Assembly: GCA_035570275.1 (NCBI GenBank)
Contig: DATMNI010000082.1
Coordinates: 1-43,834 of the forward strand
Reading direction: 5' to 3'
Length of the DNA: 43,834 nt
Source: DATMNI01 sp035570275
Lineage (GTDB): Bacteria; Acidobacteriota; Terriglobia; Bryobacterales; Bryobacteraceae
The translations under genes and the position numbers were made by a program. Every line of letters begins with the position of its first letter. Position 1 is the stretch's first letter. Under the pieces are notes generated by a model. That model did not search any database, had not been told where the DNA came from, and saw only the letters and a program-made list of their open reading frames with translations. Below are positions 1 through 7,889 of this stretch, in pieces.

Positions 1-2452
1 AGGGCATGGCGGCGACTAAGTGCGTTCCGTGCTGGCCTATGTAACCTACGCTTAGGACGTTGCTGGCAGGAAGCTGATACTCGGCTGTCAGGTTCCATTG
101 CTGCACGTTAGCGGGACGAATGTTAGGATCCCAGAGACGGATATTAGCGCCCGCGAACGGATCCTTTGGGTTAATTGCGCTCAATCCTTGATCGAGCGTC
201 GAGCCCGGGAGGTTGGCCAGGCTGCTCTGGTAAGTAGACTCGAATTCCGACTCGAAGGGCGGATTCAGGGGCATGCGCAGATTGGTGCCCGTTCCCTCCA
301 TGAAGGAGGAGATTGTGTAGGCGCCGCGGAGCACCAACTTCTTGCCGGCGACGCCGGGAGTCCAGGCGAAGCCCACGCGCGGTTGGAAATCCTTATAGTA
401 CGAATTGTAGAGTGCCCTGCTATTGCCATTCTGGCCGGCGAGTTCGAGTTGTCCGCTGAAAAGACCGAAGTTCGCCTGGCGGTCTTTGACTTCCACCAGC
501 GGCGTGTTGTACTCCCATCGAATGCCCAGGTTCAACGTTAGACTGTCACTAACCCGCCAGTCATCCTGTACGTAAAGTCCATAGATCGTCTTGCGCTGGC
601 CCCAGGTTCCGGAACTGAGGCCGCGGCCGAGATCATTGGGAAGGCCCAGCACGAAGTCGGCTTCGGGAACCGCTTTGGATGTGGGGGACTTGCCGTTCGG
701 CCCCTGGGTGTACTGGCCGTTGAAGTTAATGTAGCCGGTACGGCCGTTGTTACCAGCGTAAAAGACGTTGGCCCATTGCCGCAAAACCTGGCCGCCCGTT
801 TTGATCATATGACGGCCCCGGGTAATGGTGACGTTGTCGGCATAGTGCCAGGTGGTATTAGCGAAGAGACTCTGGGTCCCGTCGTTGGCTGTACCGATGT
901 TGCTGACGTAAGTAAAGCCCTGCAACGCCAGCAGGCCGGTGGGTACACCCGCAATGCCCAGGGTAGCGGCGATATTTCCCAGGCCCTTGTCGGCGCCGCC
1001 CGTATTAGGGGCGATGTAATTGACGCCGGCGCGCGCTTCGTTCACCACGGTCGGGCTGAACGTACGCGTCCAGTTGAGCACTCCATTAAAGAACGGCGCG
1101 AGGTTGAAGCTGTTATAGAGGGTAGGGAACGAGTTCAGCGTCGGGTTGTCCTGACGCCCATTGGAATAACGGCCCGAGAAATCGTCCTTCTGGTCGATCT
1201 TCCAATCCACCTTGATATCGCCCTGGTCGGAACTCACCTGCGACCCTTGCGAATTGAACTGGTTGAACCGGATAGCCGAGCTGACAGGCAGCGGGTAAAG
1301 GCTGGGAGTGCTGAACAGCTTGAGGACGGCGGGGCTGAACATGCTGAGCGGAATCTGGTTATTGGGGAACGGAATGCGGTTGCCGCTGGTGTCCAGAGAT
1401 TTCGGATTGTAGAGCTGAATGCCGCCGTTCGCCGGATCGAGCAACCGGGAGAAATCACCCTGTCGCCAGTCGGCCGGAAATACAGTTAAGCTATTGGGAG
1501 TGGCGGGATTGTCCTTGCGCAGACCCTCATAATCGGCGAAGAAAAACAGCTTGTTTTTGATTACCGGGCCGCCGAAAGTCCCACCAAATTGATTCCAGCG
1601 CAGCGGAGTCCGCGGGATGGTCGGGTTGGTGTGCCAGTTGTTGCCCCAGTTGTTGGCATTTAGCTTGTCGTTGCGGAGATCTTCAAAGGCATTGCCGTGA
1701 AACTGGTTGGTGCCGGATTTGATCACGATGCTGATAATGCCGCCCTGGAAATTACCAAACTCTGCCGAGGCGTTGTTGGTGATCAGCCGGAATTCCTGGA
1801 TCGCGTCCGGATTAGGCTGATACGCGGTCTGATTCTCCGTCGTGAGATTGTTATCTATGCCATCCAGCAGGAAGTTGTTGCCCTCTTCGCGGTTCCCGTT
1901 AACGTATGGGCGGCCGTTACCCATGCTTCGCCGGCCGTCGTTCAGGGTAGCGGGATTGGGTGTTACCACACCCGGTGCGAGCAGAGTCAGGGCGATCGGA
2001 TTGCGGCTAATCAACGGTTGGTGGTCGATGGTCTGCGCATTGATTTGCGTGCCGACCTGCGTGGTGTCGGTTTGCAAAAGCGCCGCATCGGCGGTTACGG
2101 AAACGCTCTCGGATATGGCGCCGACCTGCATAGGCACATCCAGGCGGGCACGCTCATTGATATCGAGGTGCAACCGTTCTTGCACGAAGCCTTTGAAACC
2201 CTGGGCACCCACGCGCACCTCGTAGTCACCTGCCGGAATGCGTGGGAAGGCATAGATCCCTTCCTCGTTCGATTTAGTACTCCATTCCGTGCCGCGGTCG
2301 TGATCCTTCGCCACAACCGAGGCGCCCACAATGGAGCTCCCCGACGGGTCGGTTACCCGCCCCGTGATGCCGGCGCTTACTTCCTGAGCGCTGGCCAGCC
2401 AAGGGGCCAGACACACCAGCCCCGCAATCAACATCCACGTTGGTTTTTGCAT
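1..2452 (-). CDS. TonB-dependent-receptor-like (Oar-type) outer-membrane protein, C-terminus beyond the window
   Basis: Reading the minus strand from the ATG at 2452 gives an uninterrupted frame of about 817 codons that leaves the window at base 1. A GGGGAG ribosome site precedes the ATG. Residues 1-22 are a Sec signal ending ASA|Q. About residues 27-105 form a carboxypeptidase-regulatory-like (CNA-B-like) fold with the usual VTDPSGSSIVGA strand. A plug-like region follows (VNGNREEGNNFLLDGIDNN; EFRLITNNASAEFGNFQGG), then the start of a long outer-membrane barrel with repeated aromatic strands (LYVQDDWRVSDSLTLNLGIR). This is the Oar-like family abundant in Acidobacteriota, thought to take up or bind large substrates at the outer membrane; the substrate is unknown. 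Full-length paralogues in this window are about 1150 residues, so roughly 330 residues are missing to the left. Confidence 0.9.
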   Translation of the reverse strand, partial: MQKPTWMLIAGLVCLAPWLASAQEVSAGITGRVTDPSGSSIVGASVVAKDHDRGTEWSTKSNEEGIYAFPRIPAGDYEVRVGAQGFKGFVQERLHLDINERARLDVPMQVGAISESVSVTADAALLQTDTTQVGTQINAQTIDHQPLISRNPIALTLLAPGVVTPNPATLNDGRRSMGNGRPYVNGNREEGNNFLLDGIDNNLTTENQTAYQPNPDAIQEFRLITNNASAEFGNFQGGIISIVIKSGTNQFHGNAFEDLRNDKLNANNWGNNWHTNPTIPRTPLRWNQFGGTFGGPVIKNKLFFFADYEGLRKDNPATPNSLTVFPADWRQGDFSRLLDPANGGIQLYNPKSLDTSGNRIPFPNNQIPLSMFSPAVLKLFSTPSLYPLPVSSAIRFNQFNSQGSQVSSDQGDIKVDWKIDQKDDFSGRYSNGRQDNPTLNSFPTLYNSFNLAPFFNGVLNWTRTFSPTVVNEARAGVNYIAPNTGGADKGLGNIAATLGIAGVPTGLLALQGFTYVSNIGTANDGTQSLFANTTWHYADNVTITRGRHMIKTGGQVLRQWANVFYAGNNGRTGYINFNGQYTQGPNGKSPTSKAVPEADFVLGLPNDLGRGLSSGTWGQRKTIYGLYVQDDWRVSDSLTLNLGIRWEYNTPLVEVKDRQANFGLFSGQLELAGQNGNSRALYNSYYKDFQPRVGFAWTPGVAGKKLVLRGAYTISSFMEGTGTNLRMPLNPPFESEFESTYQSSLANLPGSTLDQGLSAINPKDPFAGANIRLWDPNIRPANVQQWNLTAEYQLPASNVLSVGYIGQHGTHLVAAMP

Positions 2453-2593
2453 TGCAACTCCCCTTCTTGCCGCCCCCCGGACTGCTCCCATTGGCCACAC
2501 CGGCAGCGGAAAATCAATCAGGAATCAGACACCTGTATAGGCAAAGTATACATCCGGATGGACGCCAATACCAAGGGTTTGTCATGTGGTTGC

Positions 2594-2741
2594 GTGGGGC
2601 AGGTTGTTAACCTGCGGCGGATTGGCAATCCGCCTACGGCGAGTTGAACGCGCCCCCGCTGCAAGGCTCACGCCGTCCGGCTCGCTGCCGCATCGCGCGG
2701 GCGGATTAACCAATCCGCCGCAGGTTAACAACCTGCCCCAC
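2594..2741. repeat. Palindromic MITE/REP-like element, complete copy
   Basis: A 148-bp element begins GTGGGGC and ends GCCCCAC. Its left arm is two adjacent palindromes, GCAGGTTGTTAACCTGC and GGCGGATTGGCAATCCGCC. Its right arm is the mirror pair, so the ends form nested terminal inverted repeats around a GC-rich centre of about 65 bp. Copies or parts recur at about 4044, 6269, 7029, 36845 and 43686. No ORF and no clear target-site duplication is visible. It lies between the receptor gene (start 2452) and the amidohydrolase stop (2746). Confidence 0.85.
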
Positions 2742-2745
2742 AAAG

Positions 2746-4182
2746 CTACTTGGCGGGCGGGCGCTGGCCTGGCCGGCGCTGCGGCGTAATGCCATCCCAT
2801 CGCGGATCGCCGGTCTGCATGTAGTTCTTGGGCAGTTTATCCCAATCGGGGCGCGAGATTCCGTTCAGATCGTACACAACCTTACCGGCGCGAACCGTCA
2901 TTTCGCAGGTCAGTTTCTGGCGGGCCTGCAGCCGCGCGCCGTACATATCTGTTAACCCGAATTTCCCGGTCTCCAGTTTCAGCACTGCCATGTCGGCTGG
3001 GGCGCCCACGGAGAGGTGTCCGAGTTCTTCGTGCTGAATCTCCCGCGCCGGATTCCAGGTAGAGCGGCGGATTACCTCATCGATAGACATTCCCATCGCC
3101 AGAAACTTGTCCATCACGTTCAGCATGTCCTTCATGCCCGAGTTCATGCTGGAGACGTGCAGATCGGTGGAGATGGAGTCCGGGATGAACCCCTGCTTCA
3201 TGGCCGGCACCGCGATCCGCCACGCGAAGCTCCCGCTGCCGTGCCCCACGTCGAAGATCACGCCGCGCTTCCTGCCCTCAATCATACCCGCGTTCACGTT
3301 GCCGTTCTCATCCAGTTCGTGGCGCAGCCCGGAATAGCAGTGGGTGTAGATATCGCCCGGCCGCAGTTTCTTGGTCAGCAGTTGGTCGATGGGCCGCTCC
3401 GGGCGGTCCGACCCGAAGTCCACCATTACCGGAATCTTGGCCAGCGTGCCCGCCTCCACGGCATGTTCCACCGGGGTCCATTCCGGCCCCGCGTAGTGGG
3501 CCGTTTTGATTCCCACAATCAGACCTTTATGTCGCAGCGCCATTTCCGCCGCGGGGGCGGCCTCCATGTCGGCCAAATCGTTTTCGTACTTGCCGCCGCG
3601 CATGCCGCTGCCCACGATGTTCAGGAATGCCAGCACGCGGGTCTTGGAACGGTCGATGATCTTCTCCTTGAAGTCCTCGAAATTCCGCCACCCCGCGCAG
3701 CCCGCGTCGGCAACCGTGGTCACACCCACGCGAAACGTGAAGCCGTCCGGGTAGAGGCTGTTATCGCCGGCGTAGGAGCCGCGCTCGCCCGTGCCCGCGT
3801 AGAAATGGACGTGGATATCGACCAGGCCCGGGGTGACAATCAGGCCGGAAACGTTGACCACTTTCAGGGCCGAGGCCGGATCCAGGTGGGCCGCGACGGC
3901 CGCCACCGCGCCATCCTTGATGGCAATATCGCGGACCGCGCTGACTCCGTTCTTGGCGTCGATCAGGTGGCCGCCCTGCAAAAGCAGATCGTAATTGGGC
4001 TGGCCCAACGCGCTGCCGGCGAGTAGTAGTAGTAAAACGAAAATGTGGGGCAGGTTGTTAGGGGTACCCTCTGGGTCCGGCGGATTGGCAATCCGCCTTC
4101 CGGAGGTACGCGTGCTGCCGGCAGGCGGATTAACAATCCGCCGCAGATTAACAATCTGCCCCACAGGGGGTACATTTCTCAT
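2746..4182 (-). CDS. Exported amidohydrolase/deacetylase-family metallohydrolase (dihydroorotase-like)
   Basis: A TIM-barrel amidohydrolase of the dihydroorotase-like EF_0837/AHA_3915 type. The ATG-4182 reading frame shows GLVDIHVHF (metal ligands H124 and H126), a candidate carbamylated lysine in VGIKTAHY, metal histidines in YTHCYSG and DVGHGSGSF, and the catalytic Asp in ISTDLHVSS. The C-terminal beta-sandwich strands (GAPADMAVL) are normal for the superfamily. The start is unusual. The only ATG (4182) lies beyond a palindromic repeat, so residues about 6-46 are repeat-encoded (PVGQIVNLRR...), and only then comes a hydrophobic stretch IFVLLLLLAGSALG|Q that looks like a signal-peptide core. 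No ATG, GTG or TTG lies between repeat and core. The gene is the last of a unit with the exported protein and DUF362 genes (stop of the former 9 bp upstream). The substrate cannot be read from sequence; the function call is at family level. Confidence 0.88.
   Translation of the reverse strand: MRNVPPVGQIVNLRRIVNPPAGSTRTSGRRIANPPDPEGTPNNLPHIFVLLLLLAGSALGQPNYDLLLQGGHLIDAKNGVSAVRDIAIKDGAVAAVAAHLDPASALKVVNVSGLIVTPGLVDIHVHFYAGTGERGSYAGDNSLYPDGFTFRVGVTTVADAGCAGWRNFEDFKEKIIDRSKTRVLAFLNIVGSGMRGGKYENDLADMEAAPAAEMALRHKGLIVGIKTAHYAGPEWTPVEHAVEAGTLAKIPVMVDFGSDRPERPIDQLLTKKLRPGDIYTHCYSGLRHELDENGNVNAGMIEGRKRGVIFDVGHGSGSFAWRIAVPAMKQGFIPDSISTDLHVSSMNSGMKDMLNVMDKFLAMGMSIDEVIRRSTWNPAREIQHEELGHLSVGAPADMAVLKLETGKFGLTDMYGARLQARQKLTCEMTVRAGKVVYDLNGISRPDWDKLPKNYMQTGDPRWDGITPQRRPGQRPPAK
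4044..4165. repeat. Palindromic MITE/REP-like element inside the amidohydrolase N-terminal coding frame
   Basis: A 122-bp copy running TGTGGGG to CCCCACA. It contains GGCGGATTGGCAATCCGCC and, near the other end, GGCGGATTAACAATCCGCC followed by GCAGATTAACAATCTGC. Its left module (AGGGGTACCCTCTGGGTCC) is shared with the copies at 6269 and 7029. It is open in the amidohydrolase frame and separates the MRNV start from the signal-peptide core. Confidence 0.85.
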
Positions 4183-4190
4183 GCTTCACC

Positions 4191-5120
4191 TCACCGCGAC
4201 AAATCGATCACCGCATACGTCTTCAACTGCGTCAGCGTGAACTCCGTGGCATCCGCGTCCACACTGTAGTCCGCCAATTCCAGCCCAGGGCTGCCGGCGG
4301 CGGCCAACTGGTGCTTGGGATACTGCCCCAGCACGCGCACGCGGATGCCGTCCACGTTTCGGGTGGCGCCGGTATAGTTCAACAAATGCAGGCGGACCTT
4401 GCCGCCCGATCCGGTCAGGCGCGCCACCACCACCGGGCTGCCGTAGATCCGCACCGACCGCTTTTCGTCCGTCAGATTGCCGCGAATGACGTGCGCCACC
4501 AGGCTCGGATTTTTGGCATCGGCCAGCGGATACTCCGTGGCGCCAAGCCGCACCGTCAGCTTGAGGCGGGGATCCGGCCTGGCAACAATCTCGAAGAGCA
4601 GATTGTCCCGCACCATCAGGTTCATCACCTCGCCGGCCGCTTCCGAACCGTCGTCGATGAACCCGATGTCGGCAATGGGCGGCAGCGGCCCGGCGTTGAC
4701 GCTACCGAGGAATTCCAGCATTTCCGCCAGCGGTTTCAGACCGGCGGCGTCCGTTCGCACCATGACGTTGGCGCCAAAGCAGAAGGCCTCCGCCGCCGCA
4801 AGGGCCGAGGTTTTGCCGGTGGCGTCGTAATAGAACCGGCCTTTCGGCTGGCGCAGAAACTGCCAGCCATTGGAGGTCAACCATGGCGCCCGCGATGCCG
4901 AAGCCTGGTCCATGCGGTAGTTCACCGTGGGGGCCGGCAGCTTCAAGGCGCCTTGAAGGTCCGCCGCCTCCGCGGCCATGTCGGGAACGTTCTTCCACTC
5001 CGCCAGACGCGCGGCCGGCACCTGGATGTGTTTAATTCCGGCATCGCGCAGCGCCGGGGCGGTATCCACGGGCCCATCCCAGAAGAGTGCGGGCAGGGCG
5101 GCCAGCAATAGCAGCATCAC
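4191..5120 (-). CDS. Exported protein of unknown function
   Basis: About 309 residues with a short Sec signal (MMLLLLAALPALF). The family is not recognised. The N-terminal third (residues about 15-60, LRDAGIKHIQVPAARLAEWK) and the centre (AFCFGANVMVRTDAAGLKPL, FLGSVNAGPLPPIADIGFID) read like strand-helix units of a TIM-barrel glycosidase-like fold. The last about 120 residues are strand-rich (VRIYGSPVVVARLTGSGGKV, LHLLNYTGATRNVDGIRVRV), as in a C-terminal beta domain. That fold guess is weak. The GTG at 5120 overlaps the DUF362 stop as GTGA, and an in-frame ATG at 5117 also touches it (TGATG), so translation is very likely coupled to the upstream gene. It lies between DUF362 and amidohydrolase genes on one transcript, which suggests a shared extracytoplasmic role. 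Confidence 0.75.
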   Translation of the reverse strand: MMLLLLAALPALFWDGPVDTAPALRDAGIKHIQVPAARLAEWKNVPDMAAEAADLQGALKLPAPTVNYRMDQASASRAPWLTSNGWQFLRQPKGRFYYDATGKTSALAAAEAFCFGANVMVRTDAAGLKPLAEMLEFLGSVNAGPLPPIADIGFIDDGSEAAGEVMNLMVRDNLLFEIVARPDPRLKLTVRLGATEYPLADAKNPSLVAHVIRGNLTDEKRSVRIYGSPVVVARLTGSGGKVRLHLLNYTGATRNVDGIRVRVLGQYPKHQLAAAGSPGLELADYSVDADATEFTLTQLKTYAVIDLSR

Positions 5121-6229
5121 AGCTCGATCACCTGGAGCTTGATTTTCGCCGCATCATAGATGCCCAACCCGAGCTTCGACGCATATTCCACGTGGCCGGG
5201 CTCGCGAATGAAGTGATTGATATTGGGATCGGTGTTGTCCCGCCCAACGTGTTTCTCGGACCGGTCCCAGAGGGAAACGGCGCCCTCGGCTTTGCGCTTG
5301 GCCTCGATCAGGTCGATGAGCTGGCGATCCATTGCCACCGGGTCGGTGCCGAACATGAGCTGTTTCGGATGGAAGCGAAACTTGGCGTGCTCGCTGAACG
5401 GGCCGGCGTGCCAGACGCCTCGCAGGCCATCCATAATGTTCAGCACCACGCGCGAGCGCACCGGCTCCGTGGCCGCCAGCGTGCCGATAAACGAAAGCGT
5501 ATTGGTCTTGGCGAACCGGTGCGAGCGGTCCACGTTCGAAAAGTTGCCGTAGGCGATGTTCTTCAGACAGCCCGTGACGCCGGCCGCCTGATGTTCCTTG
5601 GCGTTCGGCACGTTGACGATCTTGGTGAGCGTTTCCGCAACCAGACGCACCAGGTTCGACCGCGTATCGTCCTCCCCGAAAAAGCTGGTTTCGACGTAGG
5701 TGCGCGGATCGTAGCCCAGAATGGACCGGCGCGAGGTCTCGGCGGCCTGGATGTTCACACCCTCGGGCAAATACTTGCCGTAACCCACGCTTTGCAACTG
5801 GTTGTCAAACCGCTCATAGACGTAAATCTGTTTGGCTGGGACGCCGACGGCCACCAGGTTTTCGGCAATGCCCGCCACCACCTCCGGGCTGGAGCAGATT
5901 TTGGGAGCGCCCGAACAATTTACCTTGATTCCGACCACGTCGCTGGGCGAGATGAAGCGCGCCCAGGCGTCCTCCGTGCGTGCATCGCCCGTCAACGCTT
6001 TGATGCCGCGGGCGAGCATTTGCTTGACCAGGTCCCGATTCACTTTATCGGCGGCGGCATCCACCGACGCTTCGGAATGCACCCGCACCACCTGGCCCGG
6101 ATACGGCCCCGGCATCCCCAGCGACCCCGACGGTTGAAACCGGGTAACCCTGTGATAAACCGGCTCGTCCACGGGAACGGCGAGCATCGGGGACGCCGCA
6201 GCGACTTGCAAAAAGATTCTTCTGTCCAC
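5117..6229 (-). CDS. DUF362 domain-containing protein, Tat-type signal
   Basis: 370 residues. The N-terminus MDRRIFLQVAAASPMLAVP has the RRxFL pattern of a twin-arginine signal, suggesting export of a folded protein. The body matches DUF362: FISPSDVVGIKVNCSGAPK at about residue 95, VPAKQIYVYERFDNQL, a conserved central block (TKIVNVPNAKEHQAAGVTGC, LKNIAYGNFSNVDR), and DPVAMDRQLIDLIEAKR near the C-terminus. No ferredoxin-type cysteine cluster is present, although some DUF362 proteins have one. The biochemical role of the family is unknown. It is first in the minus-strand unit with the genes at 4191 and 2746, and its stop overlaps the next start. Upstream lies a palindromic repeat, so the promoter must be within about 40 bp or inside or behind that repeat. 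Confidence 0.9.
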   Translation of the reverse strand: MDRRIFLQVAAASPMLAVPVDEPVYHRVTRFQPSGSLGMPGPYPGQVVRVHSEASVDAAADKVNRDLVKQMLARGIKALTGDARTEDAWARFISPSDVVGIKVNCSGAPKICSSPEVVAGIAENLVAVGVPAKQIYVYERFDNQLQSVGYGKYLPEGVNIQAAETSRRSILGYDPRTYVETSFFGEDDTRSNLVRLVAETLTKIVNVPNAKEHQAAGVTGCLKNIAYGNFSNVDRSHRFAKTNTLSFIGTLAATEPVRSRVVLNIMDGLRGVWHAGPFSEHAKFRFHPKQLMFGTDPVAMDRQLIDLIEAKRKAEGAVSLWDRSEKHVGRDNTDPNINHFIREPGHVEYASKLGLGIYDAAKIKLQVIEL

Positions 6230-6268
6230 GGTGGTGAGTGTATACCGGCGCCCGGAGCCGCGTCAAAC

Positions 6269-6390
6269 GTGGGGCAGGATGGTAGGGGCACCCTCTGGGT
6301 CCGGCGGATTGGCAATCCGCCCGCCGGGAGTTGGCGCGCAGCCGAACTTCCACAAGCGACTTTCGAGAGTGCGGCGGATTGGCAATCCGA
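6269..6390. repeat. Palindromic MITE/REP-like element, one end missing
   Basis: It begins CGTGGGGCAGGAT, carries the shared AGGGGCACCCTCTGGGTCC module and GGCGGATTGGCAATCCGCC. It then runs through a spacer (GAGTTGGCGCGCAGCCGAAC, continuing CTTCCACAAGCGAC) that also occurs, inverted, at about 7160-7212 and 36849-36890. It ends in a second GGCGGATTGGCAATCCG, and the terminal GCAGG...CCCCAC part is absent. It sits between the DUF362 start (6229) and the DUF3106 stop (6412). Confidence 0.8.
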
Positions 6391-6411
6391 CTTCCGCGCG
6401 AACCACGACCC

Positions 6412-6996
6412 TTACTTTCCCGGAAACGGGTAATTCTGCGAAATGTCCGAAAGCATCTGCAATTCCGAAGGGGAGAACTGGCTCTTGAATGCCTCGCTGT
6501 TCAAACGGGCCTGCCGCTCGCTTTCCGGCATCCGCCACAGTTGCACCAGTTCCTTGCGCAGCACTATTCGCCGGTCGTCGGGAAGGGCGTTGAAGGCGGG
6601 AAGCTGCCGGGCGAGAATCTGCTGTTTCTCAGGCGGCAGGTTTGAAAAACTTTGCAACAGTTGCAGCCGGCGGGCCTTTTCGGCGGGCGGAAGCTTGTCG
6701 AACTCGTCAAGGCGCTGGCGAAGATTAGCCTGCTGCTGCGGGGGGTACTTTTCCAGGACGCGTTCGCGCTGTTCCGGAGGCATGGCCATCAGGCGCTGCA
6801 CCGGGTTGCCCAAGGGATTGGGAAGCCGCGGTGCACCGTTCTTGAACTCTCCGTTGGCTTTGGGGTTGTTGGGCCTGGCTGCTTCGGCGCGGGGTGGCGG
6901 CGCAGCCTTGGGCGGTTTGCCGCTACCCTTCTGGTCGGAGATCCCGGAAGCCGCAAACAGCAGCAGCAGTCCGCCAATTTGGAAAGCTCGGGTCAC
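6412..6996 (-). CDS. Secreted DUF3106-family protein
   Basis: About 194 residues from the GTG at 6996 (MTRAFQIGGLLLLFAASGIS), which gives a plausible signal peptide. The frame stays open far upstream to an ATG at 7263, but that extension is entirely repeat-encoded (RIANPPDPEGTPHNLPH), so I reject it. After a Pro/Ala-rich linker comes the DUF3106 pattern: consecutive helical units built on 'L..MPPEQRERVLEKYP', 'FDKLPPAEKARRLQLLQSF', 'NLPPEKQQILARQLPAFNAL' and 'LPDDRRIVLRKELVQLWRM'. Such regularly spaced PPE(Q/K) repeats suggest an elongated helical periplasmic protein. The sigma/anti-sigma/DUF3106 order suggests it belongs to that regulon or unit, but about 340 bp containing a repeat cluster separate it from the anti-sigma stop. 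Molecular function is unknown. Confidence 0.8.
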   Translation of the reverse strand: MTRAFQIGGLLLLFAASGISDQKGSGKPPKAAPPPRAEAARPNNPKANGEFKNGAPRLPNPLGNPVQRLMAMPPEQRERVLEKYPPQQQANLRQRLDEFDKLPPAEKARRLQLLQSFSNLPPEKQQILARQLPAFNALPDDRRIVLRKELVQLWRMPESERQARLNSEAFKSQFSPSELQMLSDISQNYPFPGK

Positions 6997-7028
6997 GTTA
7001 GCACATCTTAGCGTTTCTGAAGCGGGTA

Positions 7029-7331
7029 TGTGGGGCAGGTTGTGAGGGGTACCCTCTGGGTCCGGCGGATTGGCAATCCGCCGGTCGCACTTGCTGGCAA
7101 AGCCGCCAACTCTGGCTGGCGCGCTTCTCTTCGCATCGCGCCAGCGGATTAACAATCCGCCGCACCCTCGACGGTCGCTTGTGGAAGTTCGGCTGCGAGC
7201 CAACTCCCGGCTGGCGGATTGCCAATCCGCCGCAGCTTGCCAAGCTGCCCCACATAGCGGCACGGGCGACTTTCATCCTTCCCCCTGTGCGCCCGGCGCA
7301 CATCGCGAACAGATTAACAATCTGCCCCACA
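7029..7331. repeat. Composite palindromic repeat cluster between anti-sigma and DUF3106 genes
   Basis: This 303-bp cluster joins several modules. TGTGGGG at 7029 is followed by the AGGGGTACCCTCTGGGTCC module and GGCGGATTGGCAATCCGCC. A central palindrome GCGGATTAACAATCCGC follows, then the inverted spacer shared with 6269 and 36845. Next are GGCGGATTGCCAATCCGCC and GCAGCTTGCCAAGCTGCCCC ending in CACA at 7254. A further end, CAGATTAACAATCTG plus CCCCAC, follows to about 7331, preceded by a CCGGCGCACATCGCGAACAG flank also seen at 36940. It looks like two or more copies inserted beside or into each other. It interrupts the gap between 7339 and 6996 on the transcribed strand and could fold into large RNA hairpins. 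Confidence 0.8.
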
Positions 7332-7338
7332 AAGCACC

Positions 7339-7833
7339 TTACATCTCCGATTCGTTGGCCGCGGCTCGTACCTGGTGGCTGAAGTCGCTGAGCATTTGCA
7401 TGGCATCGAGCGCATGCTCCACCTGCTCCGGTTGCACGGATTCCAACTGAGCAGACTCCGTCTGTGCCACCGGTTCCACGGTTGCCGGCCGCTGCAAAAA
7501 CGCGCCGGCCATCAACATGACGCAAGCCGCCGCTGCCATAGGCAGGCCCTGGCGAACCAACATCGGACGGAACGGACGGATCAGCAGATCCCACCACGAA
7601 ACGTCCTTCTCAATTCGTTGGTAAAGCCGACGGTCGAAATCCGCCGATACGGGCGGCGCCTCCCAGGCGTCCAAAGCCTCCGACAATGCCTGCTGGCTGC
7701 CGGCGAAGTCACGGCAAGCGGGGCAGATTCCGATGTGCCGTTCCAGGAGCGCCGTAGTTTCGGCGTCCAGTTTGCGGGTGCCATAGGCCAGCAGCAGCTC
7801 CGCGCTCTCCCGAGTCTCCATAGGACACTTCAT
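7339..7833 (-). CDS. Zinc-finger anti-sigma factor, one membrane segment
   Basis: 164 residues. The N-terminal anti-sigma zinc-finger signature is visible as H33-x3-C37-x2-C40 (HIGICPAC), with an additional Cys at residue 3, so the ZAS-type C...HxxxCxxC set is possible. A single hydrophobic stretch at about residues 96-112 (GLPMAAAACVMLMAGAF) would anchor it in the inner membrane, leaving a short Gln/Glu-rich tail outside. It follows the ECF sigma gene by 56 bp, so it should bind and inhibit that sigma factor. The translation start region is duplicated in tandem just upstream. The nature of the sensed signal is not evident. Confidence 0.9.
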   Translation of the reverse strand: MKCPMETRESAELLLAYGTRKLDAETTALLERHIGICPACRDFAGSQQALSEALDAWEAPPVSADFDRRLYQRIEKDVSWWDLLIRPFRPMLVRQGLPMAAAACVMLMAGAFLQRPATVEPVAQTESAQLESVQPEQVEHALDAMQMLSDFSHQVRAAANESEM

Positions 7834-7869
7834 AAGCCAACCTTCAACCTCTTAAGCCAACCTTCAACC
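7833..7869. repeat. Tandem duplication of the anti-sigma translation start region
   Basis: Two identical 17-nt copies (TAAGCCAACCTTCAACC on the plus strand) at 7833-7849 and 7853-7869, period 20. On the coding strand this puts GGTTGAAGGTTGGCTTA twice before the anti-sigma ATG, so the region that should contain the ribosome site is doubled. Confidence 0.7.
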
Positions 7870-7889
7870 CCAAAAACCAACCCTAAACC

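Noticed and set aside
5087..6433. 448-codon plus-strand frame
   Set aside because: Antisense to the DUF362 gene and running into a palindromic repeat; no family signal.
6997..7263. Upstream extension of the DUF3106 frame to the ATG at 7263
   Set aside because: Encoded entirely by palindromic repeats; the signal peptide begins at GTG 6996.
2594..7331. CRISPR array
   Set aside because: The repeats are palindromic, irregularly spaced, variable in module order and lie between many genes; there are no regular spacers and no cas genes.
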